Of a stretch of 64,000 nucleotides of DNA, positions 21,894 to 33,083 are shown in pieces. A program made the translations under genes and the position numbers. The stretch comes from Allantophomopsis cytisporea (lineage: Eukaryota; Ascomycota; Leotiomycetes; Phacidiales; Phacidiaceae). Each line of letters opens with the position of its first letter. The stretch's first letter is position 1. A model generated the notes under the pieces. The model saw nothing but the letters and a program-made list of their open reading frames with translations, did not search any database and was not told the DNA's origin. Where the stretch lies: the NCBI GenBank assembly GCA_024752435.1, contig CP103028.1, positions 806,001-870,000 of the forward strand. Direction: 5' to 3'.

Positions 21894-22440
21894 TAAAAGT
21901 ATTATGGACGTATGTATTCGTATGTGTCTGTTTGCTCGTGTGTTGTTGCATAAACGGAGTGTCGAAGCTGGAATGCTTCCAATGTCCCAGCCATGGACTA
22001 TGGTTCGTCATAAGCGGCGACTCAGCGCCGACTATCAGCTCTAGTATTCCGGGTCGAACCGTGTGCAGCAGAAATATTTTTCTGTTGACTATGGACTTTG
22101 AAGATATATTATTTTTAAGTCACCTTATATCTTGCAAGCCCAGAACATTCTGATTCAACAAATAAAAGTTAATCATGATTCAACAACAATTTTAATTTCA
22201 ATGTGTTGTCACTCACTCCGTAAGCTCATCAACCAATATCGAAGACGCCCCATGGTTGATACTTTCTACGGAAGAATAGTATTTCCGAGAACTGCACCTA
22301 TCGGCGCCGTATTTATCCGGAAGCGACTTTTTGTAGAGAAATTTACTTTGGGCTCTGGATAATTGTTGCGTGCAGGTAAGCCAGTTTTGATAAATTTATT
22401 TCTCAATTCTCCGGCCACCACAACATCAAAACGGGACATC
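21894..22440. promoter_or_regulatory. Shared divergent promoter (Mil1-like / Rrp5)
   Basis: 547 bp separate the two start codons. An AT-rich core lies near 22070-22200 and a CT-rich stretch precedes the Rrp5 ATG. An in-frame ATG at 22363 would lengthen Rrp5 by 26 residues, but MAPIKRKD at 22441 is the more likely start. Confidence 0.5.
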
Positions 22441-25400
22441 ATGGCGCCAATCAAGAGAAAAGATGGCCCAACTAATGAGTCCTTCGTTCGGCCCAAAAAA
22501 CAAAGAAAGGATGAGAGCGGCGCAGTATCTGCAGCTCTGAGAGATGCCGGTGCGAAAAAGACGACTTTCGAGGACGATGAAAAGCCTGCGAGCGCTCCAT
22601 CGAAGTTTGCGCAAATCCCAAAAATGTCAAAAGCCCGAGAGGAAGAACAAGCTTTCCCCCGTGGTGGTGCAAGTGTTTTAACTCCACTCGAACATAAGCA
22701 AATTCAGATCGACGCTACAAGAGATGTATTGTTCGAGCAACAGCACGCAAAGTCGAGAGAAATCGATGCAGACGAGTCCGGCGCACCTTCTGTCAAGAAG
22801 CACAAGAAGAAGGCAAAGGGAAAGAAGGGAGCAGAGCCAGCAGCAGAGGAGGAAGACAAGATAGTCATTGAGGGCTTGAACTACAAGGTATGATCAACAA
22901 ATCAATATCATAGCTACGATGGTATATTGACAATTTGATAGCGACTCGTTCCAGGTTCTCTGGTCTTGGGACAGGTTTCTCAGATTAACGCGCATGATAT
23001 TGCGATCGCTCTTCCAAACAACCTCACAGGCTATGTTCCAATCACATCGATATCTGAGAAGGTCACAGCAAAGATCGAAGAACTTGTCGCAGAGGAGGAG
23101 GAAAGCGATGAGGAGGCCGAGGACAAGGATGACGTTGACTTGAAAAGCATGTTCACTATCGGGCAATATCTTAGAGCCTACGTTGTCTCCACCACCGATG
23201 ACTCCAAAGACGGCGCGGCCACGAAAGGAAAGCGACGTATTGAATTATCCCTCGTCCCACGTCAAGCAAACAGTGGCCTTACAACGAAAGAGGTTGTTGT
23301 AAATAGTATGGTTATGGCATCTGTCATTAGTGTTGAAGACCACGGTCTGATTATGGATCTCGGACTCCAAGAATCTGGCGTCAAGGGATTTATGTCTTCG
23401 AAGGAGGTCGGCTATGGAATCAATGTTTCAGCTATCCAGGAAGGCGCTGTCTTCCTTTGTATGGTTACCGGATTCGCGTCCAACGGAAAGACTGTCAAGC
23501 TTGCTGCAGATGTGCAGAAGATTGGAAACACAAAGAAGGGTAACTATCTTGTTGAAGCCCCTACTGTAGATGCGTTCCTTCCTGGAAGTGCTGTGGAGAT
23601 CTTGGTTTCCGATACTACAAGCAAGGGAATCCACGGAAAGGTCATGGGCATGGTCGATGTCACAGCGGATTTAATGCACTCTGGTGCTGGTACTAGTGGA
23701 AAGGATGTCGAAAAGAAATACAAGATAGGAAGTAAGGTCAAAGGAAGAGTTATCTGCACATTCCCAACTATTGAACCAAAGAAGCTTGGTGTCTCATTAC
23801 TCGACCATGTTATGCAAATGGTTCCGCAACAGACCCTTCAAACAGGTCAGAAGAAGGACCCATTGGAGATTCTACCCCTCTCTACAATTGTGGAGTCTGT
23901 AATAGTCCGCAAGGTCGAGCCGGGAATTGGATTGTTTGTTGATATTGGTGTCAAGGGTGTCTCTGGTTTCGTACACATTTCTCGAATCACAGATGGCAAG
24001 ATTGAGACACTTTCGGAAACTACCGGTCCTTTCAAAGTTGACTCTGCTCACCGTGGAAGAGTGATCGGATACAACGCCATGGATGGAGTATATCTGGTTT
24101 CTTTAGAGCCTAAGGTCCTCGAACAAGCTTTCTTGCGCATCGAGGATTTAAAGGTTGGGGAGGTGGTAAAGGGAAAGGTTGAGAAACTAATTGTGAACGA
24201 CCGCGGTGTTGGAGGAGTTTTGGTGAACTTGGCTGAAGGTATCACTGGACTTGTTCCGGAGGCCCATTTGGCTGACGTACAACTCCTTCATCCAGAGAAG
24301 AAGTTCAAGGAGGGAATGAAGGTCACAGCAAGAGTTCTTTCGACAGATCCAAGCAAGAGGCAGATTCGTCTGACTTTAAAGAAGACTCTTGTCAACTCCG
24401 AGGCCGCGCCATTCAAGGATTATGCCGAGATCACTCCAGGAATGCAAAGTCCAGGTACTATCATCAACCTAATGCCTTCTGGTGCTGTTGTGCAGTTCTA
24501 CGGACATATTCGAGGCTTCTTACCAGTTTCGGAAATGAGCGAAGCTTTTATCAAGGACCCAAGCCAGCACTTCCGCGTTGGCCAAGTTGTTAATGTTCAC
24601 GTCCTTACTGTAGACGCTGAAGCTGGAAAGCTTTCCGTTTCCTGCAAGGACCCATCCGTCTTTGGTCTCGCACAACAGAATGCTTTGAAGAAGCTCAAGA
24701 TTGGCGAGATTGTCAGCGGTTCTGTTACAGAAAAGTCAAATGATGATATTTCAATCGAGCTGGAGGGAGGGCTCAAGGCTGTTCTTCCCCTTGGTCACCT
24801 CACTGATGGATCTGAGCAAAGAAATCTTGCTGCCATGAAGAAGATTCGTGTTGGACAGACGTTGACCGACCTTGTGGTTTTGGATAAGCTTGAGCAGAAG
24901 CGAGTAATCACTCTGACCAATAAGCCTTCTCTTCTTCAGGCTGCTAAGTCTCGTACTTTGATCAGAAGTTTGGATGATGTTAAGGAACAGAGGATTGTTC
25001 ATGGTTTCGTGAAGAATATTACTCTTACTGCTGTTTTCGTCCAGTTCGCTGCCGGTATGAACGGACTTGTGCCAAAGAACCAGTTGCCCGAGGCTGCTGT
25101 TCGTCTCCCCGACTTTGGTCTTAAGCGTATGCAATCCGTCACTTGCAAGGTCTTATCTGTTGATCACGGCCAACAGAGATTCCTTCTTTCCATGAAGGAT
25201 CTCGAACAGAAGAAGGAGGCTGCCTCCGAATCTGTGGCAAGCACTGCCACAAACGTTGATACTATCAACCCAGTCGATGAATCCATCAAGTCTGTTGATG
25301 AATTGACCCTTGGAAAGTTGACAAAGGCTCGCATAGCATCTGTGAAGGAGACGCAAATCAATGTTCAGCTTGCAGACAATATTCAAGGTCGTATTGATGT

Positions 25401-27904
25401 CTCCCAGATTTTTGATAAGTGGGAAGATATCAAGGATAGAAAGCACCCCCTCAAAAGCTTCGCGCCAAAGCAAATCATTGATGTTCGTGTTCTTGGAATT
25501 CATGATGCTCGCAACCACCGTTTCCTTCCAATCACCCACCGTGCCGGTAAGACAATGGTCTTCGAACTCTCAGCAAAGCCAAGCGATCAGACAGACAAAG
25601 TCTACAAGCCTCTCACCATCAACAGAGTCAAGGTTGACTCTCATTGGATCGCATACGTCAACAACGTCAGTGATAATTGCCTTTGGGTCAATCTTTCACC
25701 AAACGTCAGAGGCCGCATCGCAGCATTGGACGTCTCAGAAGATGTTTCTATGCTTACAGATCTGGAGTCAAACTTCCCAGTCGGCTCAGCCATCAAGGCT
25801 CGTGTCACTGCTGTAGACGTAGCTAACAACCGTTTGGACTTGTCTGCACGATCATCCAAGTCTTCTGAGCCCCTCACCTTCAACAACATCACCAAGGGAA
25901 TGGTCGTTCCAGGAAAGGTCACCAAGGTTACTGAGCGCTCGGTTATGGTCCAACTTAGTGATACCCTCTCCGCCCCAGTTCATCTTACTGACCTTACTGA
26001 TGACTACGATGTCGCTGTTCCTTCCACCTATTCGAAGAATGATATCATCCGAGTTTGTGTAACTGATGTCGACGTGCCAAACAAGCGAATCAGACTGTCT
26101 ACCAGACCTTCTCGAGTTCTCAACTCTTCCCTCCCAGTCAAAGATCCAGAAATTACCTCTATCTCCCAGCTGAATGTCAACGACATCGTTCGTGGTTTCG
26201 TCAAGAACGTTGCGGACAACGGTGTCTTCGTTAGCCTTGGTGGAAATGTTACGGCCTATGTCCGCGTTTCTGACTTGTCCGATTCTTTCGTTAAGGAATG
26301 GAAATCCAAGTTCCAGGTTGATCAATTGGTCAAGGGTAAGGTCATCATGGCTGATGTAAACATCAACCACCTTCAGTTGAGCTTGAAGGACTCCGTCATC
26401 GATAAGAACTACGTTGCTCCTATTACCTTCAACTCCCTCAAGGTTGGACAAGTTGTTACTGGTAAGGTACGCAAGGTGGAGGACTTTGGTGTCTTCATTG
26501 TCGTTGATGGTTCCGCCAACGTTAGCGGTCTTTGCCACAGAAGTGAAATGGCTGAGAAACGTGTTGAGGATGTCAAGAAGTTGTATGAAGAGGGTGATGC
26601 TGTAAAGGCTATTGTTCTGAAGCTCGATGCTGAACACAGACGCATCAACTTTGGTCTCAAGGCATCTTATTTTGAGGATGGCGAGGATGTCGAGAGCAGT
26701 GACGAGGAAATGGATGGTATGGATGGTGTTGAGCTTGGAGAGGATAGCGAGGATAGCGAGGAGGATAATGAGGATGGCGGTATTGAGCTTGATGAGCTCA
26801 GTGATGCAAGCGATGATGAGGACGAGGAAATGTCGGATGCTCCAGCTGCTTCCAGCGCTCCCGCATTGAGCGCAGGTGCTTTCGATTGGAATGCGGATAA
26901 CCTCGATGACGCCGACGACAAATCTGACGCTGAATCTGATGCCGATGTTGAAGAGAAGCCAAAGAAGAAGAAGCGCAAGTCTGAGATCAAGGTTGATCGA
27001 ACCGGCGATCTCGATGCCAACGGACCACAGTCTACTAGTGATTTTGAGCGTCTCCTTCTCGGCTCTCCAGACTCCTCTTCCCTCTGGATTCAGTACATGG
27101 CATTCCAGATGAAGTTGAGCGAGCTAACAAAGGCACGAGAGGTAGCTGAACGAGCCATTCGAACTATCAACATCCGCGAGGAAACAGAGAAGCTCAACAT
27201 TTGGATCGCACTTCTTAACTTGGAGAATGCTTATGGTAGTGACGAGACCGTTGACCAGGTTTTCAAGCGCGCATGTCAATTTAATGATGCTCAAGAAATC
27301 CACGAGAGACTGACCAGCATATATATCCAATCTGGCAAACACGAGGTAATTAATTACCCATCAATTATGAGATAGTGATCGAAAGCTGACAATCCCCAAG
27401 AAAGCAGATGCCCTTTTCCAAGTCCTCGTCAAGAAATTTTCCCAGTCCCCAGACGTCTGGTATAACTATGCGCACTTCCTCATGAACACCTTGTCTGCAC
27501 CAGATCGCGCACGTGCCCTTCTTCCCCGTGCCACTCAATCCCTCCCAACCCACACCCACCTCCCTCTTACCATCAAGTTTGGAGCCCTTGAGTTTCACTC
27601 TCCATCAGGCTCTTCCGAGCGTGGTCGCACTATCTTCGAAGGCCTCCTGAGCACTTTCCCTAAACGTCTCGACATCTGGAACCAATTGCTTGACTTGGAG
27701 ATTAAGGAGGGCGATGACGAGATTATCAGAGGTGTTTTTGAGAGAGTAACAAAGGTCAAGGGTCTTAAGGTTAAGGGCGCCAAGGCTTGGTTCAAGAGAT
27801 GGAGTGAGTGGGAGGAGAAGAACGGCGATAAGAAGAGTTTGGAAAAGGTTAGAGCTAAGGCTGAAGAGTGGGTTAAGAACCTGGCGAAGAAGGATGAGAA
27901 GTAA
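22441..27904 (+). CDS. RRP5: rRNA biogenesis protein Rrp5
   Basis: Model: 22441-22887, 22942-27345, 27401-27904; 1784 aa, close to yeast Rrp5 (about 1730). The N-terminus is basic and lysine-rich (KKHKKKAKGKKG). From about residue 150 to 1390 there is a long series of S1 RNA-binding repeats, each with the pattern G-x-V-x-G-x-V then G-x-x-x-V-H-x-S. The family usually has twelve; I did not count each one. Clear copies include GIGLFVDIGVKGVSGFVHIS, GVFVSLGGNVTAYVRVSDLS and FGVFIVVDGSANVSGLCH. An acidic linker follows (EEDNEDGGIELDELSDASDD) with a basic patch (KPKKKKRKSEIK). The C-terminal about 300 residues carry HAT/TPR helices (FERLLLGSPDSSSLWIQYMA, TVDQVFKRACQF, RARALLPRATQSLP). Rrp5 works in the nucleolus on 18S and 5.8S/25S pre-rRNA cleavage. 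Single-exon coverage of most of the gene is normal. Confidence 0.95.
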
Positions 27905-28400
27905 GATTACTGTCCTTAGTTAGCCTTTCGTTTTTTTGGGTTTGGAGCATTTTTGGTGTTTGGGAAAAGCTGAGATATTGAATCTCTTGAATAGAAATAT
28001 TCCATTAAACTTCATATATTTCCAACCGATGTGAGAAATAAATACCTGGATGATGTGTTCTTATATCTAAAGTTTCTTGCCAGATCAAAAGCGATAGTGG
28101 GCTAAGAAAAGACGCCGCTGCTCAAATAACACATGTATCAACCGCGACCTTACTGGAGACCAATCCCGTTCCTGGAAGTACATTGATCGAACCACACTGT
28201 CGAAACTTACGCTCAAGTATGTCGACCACTTGGAGTGTAGAGGTTCCAACTGTATTTTCCAACCTTTAAGTTAAAGGATGGGATTTATCCTTCTCTCCTA
28301 TTAGATCATCTGTCTACATCCATGACTGCAACAATACTCTAGCTACTTGCTTCACATATCCTTTGTATTAATCTCGGTGGCTCGAGAAGTCTTAGACGTT

Positions 28401-28778
28401 ATGACTTCACCTTCTCAACAAGCTCCGTATAGGATCACCAAACACAAGAACTCTGGCTCCGCAATCAAGTTTGAGTTGTCGAGTCTCTGCCACCAGATAC
28501 CCAATATACATGACGCCGCAAGATACAAACTTGACTCACCATTCCCTCGAGGTAAGTTCCTCACTCTCACATGATCGAAATTATTTCTAACGTCTTTAGC
28601 CCTCTATCTCACTAGCAATATCGAGCAGTTGAGAGATATCAACTCAAGTTGTCATGGAAGCACCATCTGTCCTAGCCATGATGACAAATCCAACAGAAGA
28701 GGTGAAGCCAAAGAAAAAGGTTCCAGTCGTCTCGTGAGTGTTTTTCTTTTTCACAAGACACAGGAACATATATGCTAA
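28401..28778 (+). CDS. Candidate two-exon small protein overlapping the truncated BTB gene
   Basis: Model: 28401-28551 and 28600-28778; 109 aa. The donor GTAAGT and acceptor TTTAG flank a 48-nt intron, and the frame continues cleanly across it. The protein starts MTSPSQQAPYRITKHKNSGS and has no recognised domain. Exon 2 overlaps the ATG of the BTB fragment (28654) in another frame. It may instead be 5' leader of that gene. Confidence 0.25.
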
Positions 28779-29056
28779 TACTGTCCAGAAAGCCACAGCC
28801 TGTCATCACGGTTCACATTGGTAAAGGAAGCACTCAGCGAACATTCTACTGCTACAAGGAATTCATATGTCATTATTCGCCATTCTTTAGTGCAGCATTT
28901 GACAGCAAATTCAAGGAGGGCGAAACTCAAACCATGACCCTTGAGAGTGATGTTTTTGGTATCCTTAATCACTGGATACTTCATCAAAATTGGAAATCGA
29001 TTTTTACATTTCGTTTTTTGTACGTGTATTTACTGTCGACAGAAAAGGAATCGTAA
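28654..29056 (+). pseudogene. Truncated BTB/POZ-domain gene, paralog of the relic near 8.5 kb
   Basis: Model: 28654-28733 and 28789-29056 with a 55-nt GTGAGT...TCCAG intron; 115 aa. Exon 1 ends in KPKKKVPVVS. Exon 2 opens with a good BTB start (PVITVHIGKGSTQRTFYCYK, SPFFSAAFDSKFKEGETQTM, FGILNHWILHQNW). The homology stops after about 65 BTB residues, and the frame runs into an unrelated tail ending LSTEKES. The missing half of the fold and a flanking minus-strand relic suggest a rearrangement breakpoint near 28985-29060. The intron position matches that in the 8-kb pseudogene. A functional short protein is possible but unlikely. Confidence 0.65.
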
Positions 29057-29061
29057 AACTG

Positions 29062-29390
29062 TCCAGACAACGTCAGCCGCACATTTCGACGAGGGTTTGT
29101 GGCTGTGATATTGAGCAAGCTTTGTAGGTCCATCGAAGTCCCAATTCCCATAGCCATTGTAAACGCATGGTGGTGTTCCTCAAAATAATTCTCATTAAAC
29201 ACGGCATTCTGTCTTGCTGAGAAGACCTTTTTACGTTTCTCGATGTCTGCACCCAGCCATGTCAGAGCCCCTTAGAGTTTTGTTGTTGATGTATGACGTC
29301 CTTCACCAATTGGTCATCCAAAATTAGCTCAACGTTCGGCTGGCTAAGCATCCGAGGCTTGATAGGACGCCAGTGGAAAGTCGCACCCAT
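29062..29390 (-). pseudogene. Frameshifted relic of an unrecognised protein
   Basis: Starting at the ATG at 29390, about 42 codons read MGATFHWRPIKPRMLSQPNV and on to VKDVIHQQQNSK, then hit a stop at a GGGG run. The next frame continues protein-like text (ALTWLGADIEKRKKVFSARQ; FNENYFEEHHHAFTMAMGIG; LLNITATNPRRNVRLTLSGQ) to about 29062. A single 1-nt shift in the G run would explain this. I do not recognise the family. The relic abuts the truncated BTB gene tail to tail. Confidence 0.4.
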
Positions 29391-29719
29391 CTAGACTTTA
29401 ACAAATCTCCACCGTCCTGGTGCACCTCTCAACACCTCTCATCCCCAGACAAATGACCCAAGAGAACAAGGATACACCTGCTTTCTGACAATGCTTGCAA
29501 CTGTTTCTCTACACTTCTGGCTGCTGGTGGCTTGGGTTCAGCTTGGGGCATCTTGGGGGGACTCCACTCCAACGGACGACCAGCCTTCCGGTATTGAGAT
29601 CGACGAAGATCTGGGGATTGTGGGGGCGGAGATGTAAATTTCGCTGTCATCAATTACAACTCTTTGACAAAATTTCCTTGGCCATTGTTCCTGGCTTGCT
29701 GAACAGACTGGGCATCATT

Positions 29720-29785
29720 GATCTTTGGATGATCTTTGGATGACCTTTGGATGACCTTTGGATGACCTTTGGATGACCTTTGGAT
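29720..29785. repeat. 11-bp minisatellite, six copies (GACCTTTGGAT)
   Basis: Six consecutive 11-bp units; the first two read GATCTTTGGAT and the last four GACCTTTGGAT. The difference is one C/T position. It lies in the relic zone. Confidence 0.92.
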
Positions 29786-30031
29786 GAACTAGAGGGATGG
29801 CTGACATGGGAAAGAACGTGGGAAGAGGTCCAAACGTCCAAACCAAAGTTAACAAATCGTAGGTGCGGCAGATCTTCATTCATACACAACGGAGGGAACG
29901 GAAGCTACCCCTCATCTCCTGTCTAGTATTTTCAGATTCACGATGTTTTTGTAGATGATGATGACCACAAGACTCGAATATAGCAGATTTTACATTTCTG
30001 AAGTTGTGGATATGGCAAGGCGTCCGCGACC

Positions 30032-30301
30032 TCGATTCGAAATCGGCGGATCCAGCTGACTGTTTGCGCGTACTATTCAAATCCTTTAGGGCAAGCTTAT
30101 TCACAGCCCAAAACGAAACAAAGAACGAGCAAAGTAACGGTAGGATCTAAGGCTCTTTCAACTTCAAGCGCGGATATCGAGTTCCCGGAACAGGATCAAG
30201 AAGAAGACCAATCCATATTCGTCACCGACATGGAAAGTTTCTATCCGAATAAAGATATTGTCCTGTGCTTGGTTGGTCGGAATCAGCCTACGCCACAGTA
30301 G
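30032..30301 (+). other. Coding-like open stretch without a start codon (possible gene tail relic)
   Basis: An open frame runs to the TAG at 30299-30301. Its sequence looks protein-like (AYYSNPLGQAYSQPKTKQ; STSSADIEFPEQDQEEDQS; FVTDMESFYPNKDIVLCL) and no simple repeat is present. No ATG or clear splice acceptor gives a full gene. It may be the last exon of a decayed gene. Confidence 0.25.
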
Positions 30302-30465
30302 AGTTCCTTGATCCTACGGGTAGTCTAGCTCGTGCTAAATAAATCATATGTTTGAAAATATGTCAGTTGGATCTTTCCATAGCTAATAACCCAGTTTGTG
30401 AAGAAGGAGGGATCAAGCGTCATTGATCTTTCCCCTACAATGGGTGAGCAAGACACTTCAGGTAG

Positions 30466-30477
30466 TATATATATATT
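30466..30477 (+). promoter_or_regulatory. TATA-like element upstream of the Rds1-like gene
   Basis: TATATATATATT lies about 100 bp upstream of the ATG at 30578. A CT-rich leader follows, ending in AATCAAGATG. This is a strong TATA box compared with the other promoters here, and would suit an inducible gene. Confidence 0.45.
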
Positions 30478-30577
30478 CCATTCCTCTGCCTTTGTCCTTC
30501 GTTTTAAATTCATCTCAATATCAATTTGTTCATACATCAACTCCGCATTCATCTCACTTTACACCCCTCAAATCAAG

Positions 30578-31513
30578 ATGCTGTTCTCCTATGCCACCGT
30601 TCTGGCTTTGACCAGCTTCATAGCTGGCTCTACCGCCATCCCAACCTCCTTCAATCCCATGATTAAGAGAGCTGCTGTCACTGACGCTGACATTCTTCAA
30701 TTCGCCTTGACTCTTGAGCATCTCGAGAACAACTTCTACAAAACTGCTCTGTCTAAATGGCCAGAGCAAGAGTTCCTTGACGCCGGTTTCTCCGCGGACT
30801 TCTACTCGCAGCTCAAGTATGTAGCCCACGATGAGGAGGCACATGTCACCTACCTCGAAGCTGGCCTCACCGCCGCAGGAGCCACACCAGTCGCCGCATG
30901 CGTGTATAGCTTCCCTTTGACCACCCCCAAGGCTTTCGTCGCCCTTGCTTCCGTGATCGAGGGTGTTGGAGTTTCCGCTTACCTCGGTGCTGCCGCCGAC
31001 ATCACCTCAAAGGCCTACTTGACCGCCGCTGGCTCAATTCTTGTTACTGAGGCTCTCCACCAGTCTGCGCAGCGCAATGCCATTGGCGAAGTCCCAATGG
31101 CTAACGTCTTTGGTACTCCAATGGGCATCAATGCTGTCTATACAATTGCCTCTGGCTTCATTGTTTCCTGCCCGGCTTCTAACGCTCCTCTCCCTGTCAA
31201 AGCTTATGCTGCATTGACTCTCAATACTGGCCTTCCAACTGCTGTTGGCGTCACCATTTCTCTCAGTACTAAGGATGCGCCTTCTGGCACTTTCTATGCT
31301 ACATTTGTCAGCGGTCTTGATATTATCCCTGTTGCCGCCTCTTCAAGCAACGGAGTCATCACGACTGTTGTGCCTCCTATGGTTTCTGGTCAGAGCTATG
31401 TTTTCATTACCAGCGATAACACTGGTAACCTTACCGACGCCAGCATCATTGCTGGTCCAGCTATCCTTGAGGTTACACCTTCAGCGCCTACCTATGACAT
31501 TACAGTCACATAG
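30578..31513 (+). CDS. Secreted ferritin-like domain protein, Rds1 type
   Basis: Intronless, 311 aa. Residues 1-20 are a signal peptide (MLFSYATVLALTSFIAGSTA). The ferritin-like domain begins at DADILQFALTLEHLENNFYK (about 35-55). E-x6-Y and DEEAH motifs (LKYVAHDEEAHVTYLEAGL) fit the four-helix bundle, followed by ASVIEGVGVSAYLGAA and AGSILVTEALHQSAQRNAIG. Together these give two Glu/His-rich helix pairs that could hold a di-metal site. The C-terminal about 110 residues form a Thr/Ser-rich beta-like region (SGTFYATFVSGLDIIPVAAS). The family is named after S. pombe Rds1, a stress- and nutrient-responsive protein; its biochemical role is not known. The longer upstream frame is rejected because MLFSYA starts the signal peptide. 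Confidence 0.87.
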   Translation: MLFSYATVLALTSFIAGSTAIPTSFNPMIKRAAVTDADILQFALTLEHLENNFYKTALSKWPEQEFLDAGFSADFYSQLKYVAHDEEAHVTYLEAGLTAAGATPVAACVYSFPLTTPKAFVALASVIEGVGVSAYLGAAADITSKAYLTAAGSILVTEALHQSAQRNAIGEVPMANVFGTPMGINAVYTIASGFIVSCPASNAPLPVKAYAALTLNTGLPTAVGVTISLSTKDAPSGTFYATFVSGLDIIPVAASSSNGVITTVVPPMVSGQSYVFITSDNTGNLTDASIIAGPAILEVTPSAPTYDITVT

Positions 31514-32232
31514 GAATTGGAAGTTAGAAATTGGAAGTTAGAAGTTAGAAGTTGTAAGAACTGGGGGAATGATTGGTAGATTGGGCAAGCGTCTTTGGTC
31601 TCGTTTGGTGTTAGGAGTTGAAACTATTAATTGTAATAAATTTTTTACTGATAATCAGAGTGATAAATTTTGAGTCGTTGTGATTGATTATTTAATGTCG
31701 ACAAATAATGTAAATAATCCTAGCCTGTAGAAAGATGAGAATGATTTTGCTGCATTTCAACTTTCTCTATCAATATGTTTCATAGGATGCGGCTCGGTAG
31801 AATACATCATCTTCCATCTGACTCTTCGCTACGTTTTACGCGACCACCTTCACTTCGTATCAAGAGTACTACTGTACTCAGCACATACGTCTGCTCAAAA
31901 TCGTTTACTCATCGAACCTTCACTTCTAAGCAGTATTCCGTTCTCACTTGTTTTCCAAACCTTTCTTGTGTGCTAACACAATCACACAACGCACACTATA
32001 CGCACCATATCCAACGAACATCCAGCTGTTCGCTGAAGATACTAGAAACTCCCAGCAACCGTGCTAGTTTTGCCGTTTCAGCAATATAAACAGATACGAA
32101 AAACAACCCTGAGATCTCAGCCTACACCTTGAATTTTGCCTTTCTGAAGCTTGTTATCAGACGAAACAGTCTAGTGCAGGGCTGACGGGAAACCGCCCAT
32201 AGTCGTGACCTGTGTCTAGCTGCCAGAAGAGG

Positions 32233-33083
32233 ATGGCGGATACCAACGACATCAAGCCTTCGCTCACTGAGCACGCCCAAAATGACCCTTCTGTGGATCA
32301 GGTGACCGAGACATCGAACTCCGGCTCAGATCCTCCCACTGCAGCTCCTCAGCAGCCAGTCACACAGTCAAGGCCTCGTCGACCAGCTGGCGGGAAAAAG
32401 GCAAAGAGACGCAAGATAGTCAATGCCACGAATGCCGACACAATTCTAAACTCGGACTCCCCGCTCGCGCATGCGAACCTACACGTGAGATCCCCCGTTC
32501 ATCCCCATACAGCTTCATCTGACTTCCTCAGGCAATGTTTTCTCTACCCCTGGCCTGGGACGTCTTATCGACGCCGCAGAAGAAGGAACTAATTTCGCTG
32601 CTCCCCAAGAACCCTGACGGTACGCCGAAGTTCGTGGTGGATCCGGCGTCGGATAATCCACGGCTGGACCCGGATTTCCTGAGATCGAATGTGGATTTTA
32701 GGAATGGGGTTGGGAGGTTGAAGGATGATGTTGCGGAGGGACGTTTTGATGAGGAGTGGCTTGATCAGGCTGTTGCTGCTCATGATAGTCGTGAGCAGGG
32801 ACGATATCGGGAATTTCAGGTAAGAGAGTTTGAAGAGTACTGGCAGGAAAAGAGAGTTAGTAGAGGGGATCCTAGTGGAGGACTTGCTGATGGAGGAAAT
32901 ATTGGTGATGAAGAAACCTACGGAAGAGTGGTGAACGGGGGAGATGGTGATGGAGGAGATACTAATGGAGGAGAGGTTGGTAAAGGAGATTCTACTGGGA
33001 AAGTAGTAGATGGGGGAATTGCTGGTGAAGGAGTCACTGGCACGGAAGACTCTGGAGGACACGTTGAGGGTGGTAGTGCTTAA
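32233..33083 (+). CDS. ASX-homology (ASXH/DEUBAD-like) domain protein with Gly-rich tail
   Basis: Model: 32233-32484 and 32532-33083 with a 47-nt GTGAGA...CTCAG intron; 267 aa. The N-terminus is disordered with a nuclear-localisation-like cluster (GGKKAKRRK). The ASXH domain spans about residues 72-185: SPLAHANLHAMFSLPLAW, LSTPQKKELISLLPKNPDG, NPRLDPDFLRSNVDFRNGV and KDDVAEGRFDEEWLDQA. The intron splits the domain exactly after NLH. Animal Asx uses this region to bind and activate the BAP1/Calypso deubiquitinase; fungal members are uncharacterised nuclear proteins. The last 70 residues are a Gly/Asp/Glu-rich degenerate repeat (GGDGDGGDTNGGEVGKGDST) built from GGA/GGTGAT-rich DNA. It lacks any known fold and may be a recent expansion. 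Confidence 0.78.

Noticed and set aside
22363..22440. Longer Rrp5 start (26 extra residues)
   Set aside because: The added residues look like translated leader, while MAPIKRKD begins the lysine-rich N-terminus.
30398..30577. Longer start for the Rds1-like protein
   Set aside because: It would bury the signal peptide and crosses the TATA-like element.
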